Assembly (NCBI RefSeq): GCF_047663525.1
Contig: NC_092589.1
Span: 57,655,501 to 57,719,500 of the forward strand
Source: Anas platyrhynchos
Taxonomy: Eukaryota > Chordata > Aves > Anseriformes > Anatidae
Direction of reading: 5' to 3'
DNA length: 64,000 nucleotides
Shown: positions 9,470 through 21,700 of the stretch, in pieces
How the letters are laid out: every line of letters starts with the position of its first letter
Numbering within the stretch: position 1 is the first letter of the stretch
The notes under the pieces: generated by a model
The model's input: only the letters and a program-made list of their open reading frames with translations
Told to the model about the DNA's origin: nothing
Database searches by the model: none
Position numbers and translations under genes: made by a program

Positions 9470-12400
9470 CAAGGAGGCAAGTCATCGTCCTACCTATTTA
9501 CAAGTGTCGTGCTGCTCATCCTTTCTGAAGGATGAGCTTAAGCCACAGTAGAGCATTAAAGGTTGTTTTCCAAATATTGGCATTGCTGATTTCAATCTGA
9601 AAGAATCAAGGGAGGTTACTAGAGTAATGAGTGGCAGTGAAATACTATCCTCTTCTACACAATCCAAAGCATCAAAAAACTGGGACATTTACAATTGAAA
9701 ACTAATGCTGTCCTGCAACCCATGCAAGGACATGAGAAGGGTATTGAGAGCATCCTAGCAGCCTCTGCGAGTGCTTTGATAAAATTTTCAGAACAGATGT
9801 CCTTATTTTGCTTACTTTGAAATGCAGCACTGGTGAGGGGCTGGAGCCTCGCGCTAAGCCCAGCCTCAAATTTCCTTCTAACCACCCTTCCATGCTGCTC
9901 CTCCACAGTGGTACCAGACACAACTGACAGAAGGCGCCTGCACTGCCACACATCCCTGGCTGCTCCCCAGGCAGCTTTACAAGTGGGACATTCCTGCTCA
10001 TAAATGTGCATCAGTGCTGCAATGCCATTTACTCTTTCTTTCCAGCACTTCTCCCAAACCAAAGCCTTCTAAGTTGCACCTCACAGCACCAGAGAGGTGG
10101 TGGAAGGTGAAACACTGGCTGATGGCATTCTCCTGGTGAACAAGGAGATCTGAAGTTCTGTACTTTGGGTTAGAAACATAAAGAGGGGAAGGCTGCCAGT
10201 CTGTGCTCGCTGTGCCTGGAGCTTTTGTGACCGAGTCCCCATGTGAACATGAGTAGGGGAGGCACCAGCTCCTGCAAGCTGCTGTTCCCAATTCCTGTGT
10301 GCTGCAGCGGGCCCACCAGCCACAGCTGAATGCCAGCAGGAACCTTGTGCCTGGTTTTTGAGGGGGCTGGGAAGAGGACCCAGAAGCACCTGCCCTTCTG
10401 GGGAGAGTAACTCTGGTTTTAGAGCTGCTGTTATCATCCTTGTCCATGTTCAGGGTCCTGCAGCCTTCTGGTGCTGCAGTTTGTACTAAAGGCACTTGCT
10501 GAGGGTGTGCACCACCTGTGTACTGCCACCAGGGCTGGGGTTTGGGCTTTCTGGGTCACCCTGCAGCACTTCAGTTTCACAGACACCACGGGGTGAGGGT
10601 GGGTGCATGCACACGTGTGTGCCCTCCCGTTTGTGTGCTGCCTGCTGTGTGAAGCTCTGGAGATTGTATCAGAGGGCTGGGAGGTGTGATCAGTTGATCC
10701 CTTGGCAAGGGTCCCAAAGACAGATGATGAGATATTTGTGAGAGAGTAAGATGTCATTAATAAGGTGTCATTACTGTATTCCTTTTCTCAGACATGGTAG
10801 GCATTCATTGCCATTCATTCAGATGCCATTTCTTGAGAACAACCAACAGTCTGGTGGCAGGATGAGAGGCTTTGTTCACCAGCCTCTATTCTTGGATGTT
10901 AACACCTGCTCTTTTTGACTTCACTTCTTTTTTATTGTTTTAATTGAAAAGCAATGCCTTTCATGTTGGATATCTCTACATGTGTTTGTACTCACCCAGA
11001 ATTCACAAGTGAGTGAAAACTGTGACAGTTACTGTCATTCCCACAACTAACCTGTCTCTTGCCTCTCCCATCTCTTTCAACCCCTTCTTTCATCTTTGAA
11101 CTCCCTTACCTCACTCATCCTCCACAGGTACCTCCATTCTGCCTACCAAGAGGCTGTAATTGCTGGTTGGCTTTCATGCTGAGGGGGATGAGGAAAAGAG
11201 GAGACATTGCCGATGAGAACCAAGAACACATGAGCCTTGTAGCTGACTTATACGCATTCTTTATCAAACACCAGGAGCTGAATCATGCAAAAATCCTTGA
11301 GCAAGATTATCTCCTCTCTATTCCATTCAGGTTGCTGCAGAGGCTCTATCCTTCTGTTGTATTTGTGCAGACCTAGTTTAGACAGAAATAACTTAGCCAG
11401 TGTGGCCTTGAAAGAAAGTTGAGAATACTTTCTTTCTGTTTTTACAGACTTCCCTTTTCTTACAGGTTTCTAGAACCATACTGCAATGTGCTCTATTTAT
11501 GTCTTTGTTCTGATTTTAATGTATAGCCATGATACTTCTGTACCATTTAGGCATACTATCCTGGAGAGGAAATTGATGGTGTCATTTACTATTTATTGCC
11601 TGTTTCTTCATTTGGAGGAAAGGAAAGAGGGGCAAAGGCTAGGTGATGAATTCTGCCTTGAATTGTAAAGGCTGGAAGGGAACTTTGGGGCGCTGAAAAT
11701 TTAAAAACCTTCACACAAAGTGAATGTGAGGGGGGTTGGACCAATAACAGCCTTAGCACAGAATGAGGAGGGCTATTTGAAGGTGGGAAGAAGCTCCAGT
11801 TCTAGAATGGAGCTTTACTTTTGGTGTTTACATTAAAATCAAACACAGTGGATACAGTCACTACTCTGAGGTAAGTGATGAGCTGGTTTCCACATGAACA
11901 GAAGGGCGTCCTAATGTGACTGGGGAGTAGCAAGGTTAAGTTTGCTGTAATAGGTTATGTCTTACGGAACTGAAAAGCCATGGAGCAGAAACTTCATCAA
12001 ACTCCTCATGATACCGTCTCCTCAGAGCAACTCTCCCTGATCCCTGTTCTCAGCAGGAGCTCCTCATCCCTGGTACCTGCTCACAGCCCCAGCAACGTCA
12101 CACAAGGGACATGGGGACAGTACATCTGGCACTACAGTGCAGAACAGGCTGCAGCCACCCCACCACGACAAGGTGCAGGCGGGCACTGCTCTGACCTGTG
12201 GCAGGGTGTTCATCTGGCATCAGGGGCTTTGTGCTGGGCCCTGGGTGTGCATTGGCCTTTTGCAAAGCCCACATATGCTTACAGCGTGAGGAGCCAAGAG
12301 TGGTCACCCAGCAGAGTCCTCGGTGAGATCGTGGGATTCTGGGCTTCATAATTAATAAGCAACTTGATCAGTGGCACATTGGGTCAGGATGCAGGCTGTG

Positions 12401-13289
12401 GGTGCTCTCCCCGGGAACCACCAGAAACCAGGCACACCATGCATTTTGGTCAAAGGACCAGCTGTAGCTGTCAGGTACCCAGCAGGGTACTTTGGTGGTC
12501 AGTAAAAGCCCCAGACAGCTGCATGCACACCCAGTGAGGCTGCTTGTCTCTGCATGTCTTTCCCAAAAGCTGCTGGTGACAATAAAACTGTGTCCACGTG
12601 GTTTCCATCTCTTGTGTTCTCTGCAAAGCAGAGCCAAAGCATTGCTCCAACAACCAGCTCAGCAGTTTAGCTTCATGTTTACTTCAGCAATTGTTTGAGA
12701 AGTAGGGAAGACATTGAGATTGCTTGTTTCTGATTCAGTTTGGAAATCCTCTTGAAATCCTCTTGATGCTGATGGACTGAAGCAGACTGTACGTTTCTGT
12801 GTAGCACAGTGACAGGCTGGGAGCAGTCTCGAGCCCAAAATTCACGGTCGGTTTGCTGCTGACAGAACCCACAGGTTTCAGAGCTGAGGAGAGAATGGAT
12901 ATGGAAAATACACCCATGAAAACGCTTGCTAATATGCATGTGCTAAATATGAATCTCGCCTTACCCGTCCTTAATGCCCACAGCCTTGGGGGCCCGCAGG
13001 AGCTGCACTGCTCTGAGGGCAGCATGCAGCAATGGGCAGCACTGGCTGTGATTCCTGTCCTGCCCTGCAGGAGACACCTTCACACCTCTGTGACAGCGCT
13101 TAGTGCCTTGAGATCCTGTGCTCCAGTGCAGTTTCTCACTGCCGGGGTAGCTCCACTGGTCCAAGGCAGAAGGCAGATATGGCCCGACAGCTCACTGCCC
13201 ACTACAATCCCCGCGGCCGTAAACCTGCGATATTTCTATTAAAAAAAAACAAAACCCCAAAACTTTCCAAACTGAGCAGGGCCCAGCAA
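9470..13289. other. RSPH3 3'UTR and intergenic flank
   Basis: An ATTAAA at 9555-9560 is a possible weak poly(A) signal close to the stop. AATAAA at 12581-12586 would give a much longer UTR. Several 80-165 residue open frames occur on both strands between 9650 and 13240, but they overlap each other, lack splice logic and match no family I recognise. No repeat family is clear. Confidence 0.5.
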
Positions 13290-13399
13290 CCCCCCCCCCA
13301 CCCCCCCCGGGAGGAGGGGAGAGGCGAGGGGGGAGGAGAAGGGGGCAGGCGCCTTGTCCCGCCCGGCCCCCTCCGCTCCCCCCGTCCCGGCCCCTCCGC

Positions 13400-13456
13400 C
13401 GCCGCCCCGCCGCCAGGCGTCTCCCGGGGGCCGGGACGAGCCCCGGAGCCTCCGCT

Positions 13457-13487
<31 letters not shown>

Positions 13488-13549
13488 CCGCTGCGCTCCC
13501 CGGCCCGGTGCTGGGGCAGCGGGCGGCGCCCGCAGAGCCGGGCCATGAG
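13400..13549 (+). other. Candidate 5'UTR exon 1 of the PR/PLAG zinc-finger gene
   Basis: Ends at a strong donor, ATGAG|GTGAGG, at 13549/13550. The 5' limit is not determinable; 13400 is nominal. The ATG at 13545 leaves five bases before the donor. Joining it straight to the exon at 47337 would give an immediate stop, so it is not the protein start. At most it opens a short upstream ORF. Confidence 0.45.
13455..13489. repeat. (GGAGCC)n hexanucleotide repeat
   Basis: About five tandem units inside the CpG island, within the probable first exon. Confidence 0.8.
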
Positions 13550-13556
13550 GTGAGGG

Positions 13557-13590
13557 GCGGCCGGGCCGGGCCGGGCCGGGCCGGGCCGGG
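13557..13590. repeat. (GGGCC)n repeat next to the exon 1 donor
   Basis: Six tandem CCGGG units starting about 8-11 bp after the donor at 13550. Regularly spaced G-triplets make a G-quadruplex possible in DNA and nascent RNA. Confidence 0.85.
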
Positions 13591-16500
13591 AGGGGCCGGG
13601 AGGGGCGGAGGGCCGGGGGCGAGCACCGGCCCCGGGCACCTGCACGGCCGCGGGGAGGCCATAACGCCACGGGAGCCCGCCGCCGGGTTGCGTGGTTTTG
13701 TGCTTTTGGCTGTTTTTTTAAAAACTCTTCTCCCCCTCGGCTGCCTCTGCCCCACGCCGGGTGTAGCGGGCGGGGGCAGCTCTCGGTGCCTCCCCCGGTG
13801 CGGGCTGCCCTGGGGGCTGGGGTCGGTACCGGGGGCAGCCGCGGGCTCAGCCCGTGCCCCCCGAGCTGCTGCCGCCTCCCCTCGGTCCCCGTCCCTCGCT
13901 GCCGCCGGGCCCCGGGGGAGACCCGATTGCTTTGCACAGGGGGGAGGAGGGATTTGCCGCACCGGACGGGTCGTTTGTTGTTTTTAATTTTTTTTTTTTT
14001 TGAGGGGTCTAAGTTTGTTAATTTTTAACTTTCAGTTTTGTTTTGTTCTCGTTGTTCTGTGACAAGTCTGCGTCGCGCAGCCAAATGACAGTTTGGGTTT
14101 GTGGTGGGCAGGTGAGTGCAGGACAGCCAAAACGCTTCCCCAGGGGCTGCTTCCCGGGTTTGACCTGAGCATAACGTGCACGGACCTCCTTGCAAGAGGC
14201 TAACCACCTCTGTAGCAGACATTTAAATTATTTGATGAGAATACAAAGTAGTATCTGTCTATAAAACGTGACCTTAAATATAATCTTCCACCTGCAGCTG
14301 ATATCTTTAAATGTGTGAAGGACAAAATCCAAGTTATGCTTTGGGTACGTGATACACACGTGTATATATTGTATATATACATGTCTATATGTATCACCTT
14401 GATGACCAGTGTCTTCAGTAATAAACACAAATACCACCTACATCCTTTTTCCGAAAAGTGCCAGGAGAGGATGTGCATGGTGTTACCGCCAAAAGATTAG
14501 CAAATCCAGCTCTGGCAGAATGAGGAAGGAAGAAGCTCCAAATCTGTAGAGCTCTCAAGTCTCCCAGCGCTGCAGTCACACAACTGCCATCAGCCTGTGG
14601 GACCTGAATCTCTGTTCCACCAGTGGTTGGCAGAAGATGTGTGTCCAGTCTCAGATGCCTAATCACGTGCAGCGACGCAAAGCAACAAGTGGTGCTGCAA
14701 GGATTTGGCAACTTCTCTTAATTTCTGTGTGCTGGAGCCCTTGGGAGAAGTGGCACTGTTTGACATTGGTAGCACGAAGTGGTATCGTGATACTCCCTAA
14801 AGGTTTTGGATCAGAGGCCAGTAGGGTTTCAAAGAAGAGGTCTTGCTTCCTCTTCCCTCAACACCTGCCCTGACCCTCAGGTGATTTCTCTGGGGGGCTG
14901 ACGGCTGTCCAGGGGGCAGGTTGACTGCAGCACTAGGAGAGGGCACATACCTCTTCTCCTCCCTCACGTTGGGCATGGCTTACTTCTCCTGCAAGACACC
15001 AATATCTTGTTTTCTTGCAGTGCCCACTGCGTTGTACTGACCCACGTGTGCAGCACCTTCGTTGTGCCCTGACCCTTCACTGGAGAGAAATACAAGTGTT
15101 GTCCTTGGGAATTCCCATTCACTGGTCCTTCCCATCCCAGCGAGGGCTTTGGAAAAGCTGTGCATTAAGCACCGCTCCACCCCCGTGCATGCCCAGCTGT
15201 AGCACTGTAAAACCCAAAACGGGGCTGTGCCAGGCAGGTGGCTCTGCATGGAACATGAGCAATTCCTCTGGACAGAAGTACGGGTACAGGGACAGGGGCA
15301 GTGACAAATTGTGTGATTATTATTTGATACTGCGTGCATTTGCTGCCGTGGTGCAGCCATGCATTTGGTATATTTTCCGCCATTAGTGTGCACTTACTTG
15401 TCCTGCATTGTAAGTCAAAGCAGTCAAAATCTCATTTGCAAACCTAATGGGAGCTCGTATAGATCCTGGAGCAGTATAACTGCGTAATAGGCCGACTGCC
15501 ACAGGGTTCTCAATTTTTGCTCGGTGTCAGGGTGCATCTCTGACATTTGAACAGGACCTGGTCATTCAGAATTTATGGAAAATACTGATTATTTACGTAA
15601 GAGGTGGAATATGGGTTGAATGGGAATAAAAACAAGAAACAAGATCAGAAGAACTACCGGTTTCTGTGGCTCTACACGTCGCAGTGAGAACAGCAGTGGG
15701 AGGTTTGGAGAGTTCTGTGCAGGAAAGCACATAAGCATAACAAGATAATAATTTCTTGAAGGCAGAAGGGGCTATTAAATAATATGCGTACACCTCCATG
15801 TTTAACCAGGTTGAAGCCTTAGATTGGCTTCTTCAAGATAAATTAAAATTGCTCTGTTGTTAAAATATGAAGAGTTAAATTGCTTTGAGTACATTGCTTC
15901 TAGGTAGACTTTCTGTTTTTTAACATAGACACTTGTTTAGCATTCATTTTGCAGTAACATAAACCAGCAGGTCACAGATTGATGCTCCCTAACTCAAGGC
16001 AGTAACTTCTGTTTCCTCTCAGTTCAATAATCCGCTCTGCAGTGAGGATCTCCTTGTTGTGAGGATCTGTTAGCACACACGTTTCTTCTTTCCCTGCCTG
16101 CCCCTCTGTCAGGATGGAGCAGCAAGGAAGCAGCATGAGATAATTCCCCCCTGACTGTCACGACACGCTTATTCTGCAGTGTGTTACAGGGGCTGGGACC
16201 TGGGCCTCTGCCCCTTCTGCTCTTTCCCTCCAGCACTTAATTTCTTGGCTGATTATTAAAAACCAAGCCCATCAACCTCCACCCCTCCCACAAGTGAATA
16301 CACACGCTGCACTTGAGGCTGCCTGTGCTGGTGTTTTATATGTTTCATTTGCTTGAGCACTTGACGTTACACCTAACTTTATGGACATAAATAGTCCTCT
16401 TCACTAAGAGTAACCCTGCTCACAAGATGTTTGCAGAACCAGAGCGTATTTAAAGCATGCATTGCCAGCTAGTTCCCTACTGGCTCCACCGAGTTTTTAT

Positions 16501-18698
16501 TTTAAGATGTTCCTGCTTTCTAAGATAAGCATGAATCAAATGAGACTGCTCCAAATGCCAAGGGAACAGCGGTCACACACCTACTTAAGCACATGCCACC
16601 ATACAACTGACCACACCATTTAATTGTCACTTAACCCAGAAGAAACTGTTTGTTCTTTTTCCATGTGTGTGTGTGTGTGTGGAAACAGGTAGGAAATCTC
16701 TTCAGAACACTGCCAAGGATACTGCTATTTTATGAGAACTAGCAGGAAATGACAAGGCTTAGGACAGACAGAAGGTCAGTCTCCTTGAATTCTGCATGGG
16801 GAAAGTCCTGAAAGTTGATCGTAAAATTTAACTCCACGCACGTCCTGAGAATAATCAAATATTTTGCTTTTAGCTCTGTTTTGCTGCCGATGTTTCTCTT
16901 TCTTTAATGCGTTCTTCTCAATGTGAGCTATTTGGATTTCACTCTGAAAGCATGTTTCGGGTCACAGATGTCTCTACATGAAGATGTAAAACAGACAGAC
17001 CTTTCCACTTGTCCTTATCTGTGTGTGCCTGATATTTGCTCCTTTCTCTTGATTTCTCTGTCTGTACTATACAGATTGAGCACCCCTTGTAAAATGGCAT
17101 GAGTTGCAGTGCTAAATCAGGATCAAGGGTGGCTTGGTAAACTAATTCTGTCTTGGAGGACAGGGAAGATCTGCTTTTATCTTTCTCCTGCGCCTAGAAC
17201 ACTATTTTAAGGAGAAGCTGTTTCACAAACAACTTGCAACAGGGAAATCTGTACTTCCCAAATAACATTAACTATTTGTAATTCCAAAATGGAATTATGA
17301 TACAGTTATGATACAGATTGCTTTATAAGGCATTGATTTACAATTGTAATGATTTGGAAGGGGAACTTGATCACACTGATTACCACCCAGTGTTTTCTCC
17401 CACTCAATATGAGATTTTCAAGGGACATCCCTGGACTTGCTGACACTGTGTGTTACCTTGCCTAAACCTGTTAAAAACTGCAACGGGAATAAAATGCAGA
17501 ACTACAGAACATGCATTTCTAGTCCTTGTGGTGAGTTGTAAAAGTGTTTAAATTACTTTAAACAACCCAGCTCAGTCACGCTGAGTTGGTAATTCAACAT
17601 CTGACTTATTTTTTGGTTTTCATCATTTTTTTTTTTTGCTATGGAGAGGCTCAACTTTCAACTATAGAAAAAAGGTCTGGGGATTTGAGTTGATAACAAG
17701 TCTTTGAAGATATTAAGCAAATATAAATTAAAACTCTAGTTCTTGTCTGTGTCAAGAGCCTTGATGAGTAGCTGTGAAGCATGGGATCTGTGTGCATTTC
17801 ATCTTGCTCATCTCAACTTTGGTGCTGCTATTAGAGTATAAAAGAAAGTGTAGGGAGCATCTCGGGCATATCACTGTGGTCTGCTGCTAGGAACAGCACC
17901 TGGTCCTGGCTCTCCAATGATTAAGTGCTGGAGAAGATGACCTCCCAGCTCTGCCTGACCTACAGGGTCAGAGAGTAAGTGCTGACATTCATCTCAGCCC
18001 AACTGCTGGGACTCCATCCTTCATGTAATGTGGGTGAATTCCCCATCCTGGTCATTTTCTCCTCCTCCTGTAATTTGAGGGAGCTAGGAATGGGTCTGCC
18101 CTAGCAAGATGTTTCTTCATTGCCTGTTTTATGTGTATACCCTGGGGAGGAACAGGGAATTTGTCTCTTTTGTTTGTTGAGATATGATGGGAGAATGTCC
18201 TTCTCTTGCAATACATCAGTCTTGTCTGGCTTGGTGGTATTCTTTTTGCCTTAGGTGGGGCACTGGGCTCCTGTTGGGAAACTTGTGCACATGAGTAAGG
18301 TAGCTTAGCTGGCGGCTAAGCTGGTCCAGACCCCTGTGTTGCACATAGAGCAATTCCATTATGTTGCACATAGGCAAGGAAATATCCCTGTAGTCCACTT
18401 GATGCCTAGACCAGACAAAGGCAACACACAGACAGCATTGCCTCCGAGTGTTGTGACATAACCTTGTTCCTCTGCTCAGTCTCTTGATTCCAAGTCCCTG
18501 TTACTATGAACAGTGCTGAGGGACTGTTGAGCTATAAGCAAGGGTAACTTCTGCAAGAGTATCGTTGATGTATTTCAGAGACAACTGCAGCAGCATAAGT
18601 CCCACGTGCTTTTTTGGTCATCAACTGTCATGGCTATTTTCTTCATATAGTCTAGCTAGAATGTTATTTCACTGCAGCCTTACATGAACAGCATTTGT

Positions 18699-18759
18699 CT
18701 GTCCTGTCCTGTCCTGTCCTATCCTATCCTATCCTATCCTATCCTAACCTATCCTATCC
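18699..18759. repeat. (TCCTG)n / (TCCTA)n pentanucleotide microsatellite
   Basis: About four TCCTG units pass directly into about eight TCCTA units with one variant. The block-wise change suggests expansion of a mutated unit. Confidence 0.85.
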
Positions 18760-21700
18760 CACACAAGTAGGTAACATTAGAACCAATACAGCTTTTTTAA
18801 AGATTAAAATGAAGAAAGTGCAGCAAGGCTGAGCAATAAGCAAGAGATTTATGAAGCATTACAATTCTGTTTTGCCAGTACCTTGAGGGATTGACACCCA
18901 AAGACATCAAGTATCTAAGTGCTATATTACCCTGCAATAATAAACAACTGAGGGACCAGTGAAGTCCACGTTAAAAACATTCTTGAGCTAGTTCAAATTT
19001 AGCCTTGTCCCCATAGAGGTGGCTGTTCCTTCTGTGCCAGGTAGAATCACCTCCAGAGCCAACTCTGTTTGTGGTGTGCTGAATCTGGGGGCAGAAAGCC
19101 AAGGTGGATGTGAAAGGAGGGGAAAGTGTGATGACAAACAAAGGTTTGGAAAGCGACAGTAGGCATGAAGCAAAGGAAAGTTAATGAAATATAAGGAAGT
19201 ATTAGCTGAAAGGAAGCAGTTACTAAAAACATAACTGAAGTTGGACTGAAGAATCAAAAGAGAAACTCTTAGATGGAAGAGCAGAACAAAAACAGATCTG
19301 CTGTTTTCAATGTAAGAAGTTATACTTGAATTCAGTTTTCAGTTAGTGTGAGCAACCAGCTCAGCTTTCTGTCCGGAGAGGTCTCCGGCAGCCTTTTTTA
19401 ATGTTCTAGAAAGTGACAAGCTCTACGCATGCAGCCCAGGATGCTTTCTGGCCTTTGATTTTTTTTCTTCCTTGTTAGTGGGAGTCATGGCTCACCTGCA
19501 TCGTTGAGTAAGTAGAATGCATTAAACCCTTTCCAATACTACTAATGTTTTAAAGCAATCAAGTCAAGGAGCTAAGATCCATCATAACTCTTTTCTGCTT
19601 CAGCTCCTCTTAGGTATATTGTTGATCACTGATACTAATTAAATAGGTGACTCAATACCTCTCACAATGAAAGAGAGGCAGGTGATTTGCCTTTTGAAAC
19701 ACTACCTTTTTGTGTGCTCAGTGCTCATCCAAGAAAAGCCTTGGGTTTCTGGCCAGAATGAATCCAAATGGAGTAGAATAAAAGCACTCCTCCTCCTCTT
19801 CATTCTTTCAGAACCCTTTCCGTGGAGGAGAAGTTTCACAACTAGTACACGATGTATCCAGGGTGAATGCATCACTTGCTTCTTGTAGACCTGGCAGCCA
19901 AAATGGTCCTTCCTTGTTCTGATGGTGCCAAGCACTGAAAAGGGATCGCTGTTTTCTCGCAGCCCTCAGGGTGGGTGCTGATGACATTAACAAAAACAGT
20001 GCCAGGTGAGGATTTCCATACTTGGTGGGGGTGGTTGTATCCCCAGTGAAGGAGGGTGAAACTAAGAATTTCAGCAAAACGTCACACAGCCAATAGCACT
20101 GCTTCATCACAGTCAGTGAAACCGATATGTTTCTGTAAAACGTTTTAGTTTCAGTATCTGAGCACATTCAGACAAAAATAAGCTTTACTGGAAATATTCT
20201 GACTGGTACATGACTCATTTGTTTTTACAAACCTAACGCTGCTTTCCTCACAAAACAAGTAAATAAGCAGGCAGAGCTAGCACAAGTTTACTCTAAAATC
20301 TGTAAATCTTGAAATTTGGTGCCTCTAAAAAGTATTCTCTGCTTTCCCTTTTGTCATTTCAACAGGGGTAGGAGGAGGGATGATGGTGAAAATTTTTTTA
20401 CTGCTATAATTTCATTCACAATGTCCTGTTTTGGAGACTTGTTGCTTTGGATTTTAACTTTTGCTCAGAACAAAAGCTTGCAGAGGAATTTTCAGTATTT
20501 TGGAGGTTGCAGATGGATCTTAATGATATTCTTATCACTGTTCATGCCCAGCAAGGCTTCTGGGCCTTATTACTTCTCGCACAACAGCTGCCAGTGACGA
20601 GAATAATTTTCACGCTTGGAAATCATCTTTACTTGACCTGTGTGCATTTCCATGCTGTTCTTCTCTAAAATATTCTGAGCATGAGTGATAGAGAGAATCA
20701 TCTCCCTTTTTAATTCATGAGCTTGCTCTACAGATTTTTCACTGCATCTGCTAAGATACGCGGAGCTTTTTGATTAAGAAAAATGTTGTCTAGTTTTAAT
20801 GCATTTATTGACTAAAATGAAGAGAGGCTGCCCTGGTCAAACATGGACAAAGAAGAAAAGAAGGATAAATAGGAGAGTAAAATGATTTCTCCCCCTTTAT
20901 CTTATTCTGAGGAATTAGAAGACTATAACTGATTTTTCTCCTAAAGTTGAGCTTAGAGCTTTGGTGATTTGTCAACACTAAAGCCTGAATCTCAGAACAG
21001 TGTAGTCTTTACATGCCTCAGCACCAATACGGGCAACTATTTACAGGCCTCTGTGAAAAACAAATTTTAGGTTCTGGACCCCTGACAAAGATGAAACCCT
21101 GAGTTACAGAGTGCATGCAAGTATGTAAGAAGTCATCAAAGTGACTTAGTTAAGAAGGGGCTTGGGGTCTTAGTTTTTATTAAAAGAAATCTGTCAAACT
21201 TTTACTAAGTTTTCCATAACATCTTTTATTACCATTTAAAATAGATTAAAATTGTAAGGAATTTTAGAATAAGACATTACAAAAATGACTATCAACTCCC
21301 TAAGCTAATTTAAAACAGTATAAAAATTAAGTCATTTTAAATATTTTGTACGCACATCAGTTGAACAGTTCACAAGATATTTGAAGACAATTCAGCATGT
21401 AATTTTTAATTTATTTTTTTAATCTGTAAAAATATTAGGAGGGTATTTTTTTTCTTATGAAATTCATTAATTCTTTGGGCTATATAAGTTTCTAATTTTT
21501 CTTTATTATCTGTAATTTGCACTGATTATTTTATTAATCAACTAATTTAATTTTTAAAGTTATAACCATGACTTTTTCTAAATTCCAGTCTGTTAGCAAA
21601 AGATGTTGTGGACCTATTTGGGTGCTAATGTTGCTGTTACAAGTCTAATAACATATTTTGGTTTCAGACTCTTAAATTGCAACAAGTAGTCATTTTTCAA

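Larger units (their letters stand above)
13290..13960. promoter_or_regulatory. CpG island, predicted promoter of the PR/PLAG zinc-finger gene
   Basis: Very GC- and CpG-rich, with clusters of GC boxes, poly(C) runs at about 13290-13308, a (GGAGCC)n tract and a (GGGCC)n tract. The surrounding DNA is about 40% GC. The only downstream gene on the + strand is the PR/PLAG zinc-finger gene, whose coding exons begin at about 45.8 kb. I therefore infer this is its promoter with a long first intron. A separate non-coding transcript is the main alternative. Confidence 0.6.

Noticed and set aside
9998-10495. 165-residue - strand open frame
   Set aside because: Overlaps several other frames of similar length on the same strand and resembles no known protein.
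11059-11376. 105-residue + strand open frame after RSPH3
   Set aside because: No recognised family, no splice context linking it to a gene, and no repeat signature. Treated as chance.
13545-13549. ATG at 13545 as the protein start of the PR/PLAG gene
   Set aside because: It leaves five coding bases before the donor, which puts the PR exon out of frame and gives an immediate stop (ATG AGG GTG TGA). The start at 45804 fits the phase and the PRDM15-like N-terminus.
13192-13962. Large open frames on both strands in the second CpG island (up to 256 residues)
   Set aside because: GC-rich sequence has few stop codons. The translations are Pro/Ala/Gly/Arg low complexity, and no frame is preferred.
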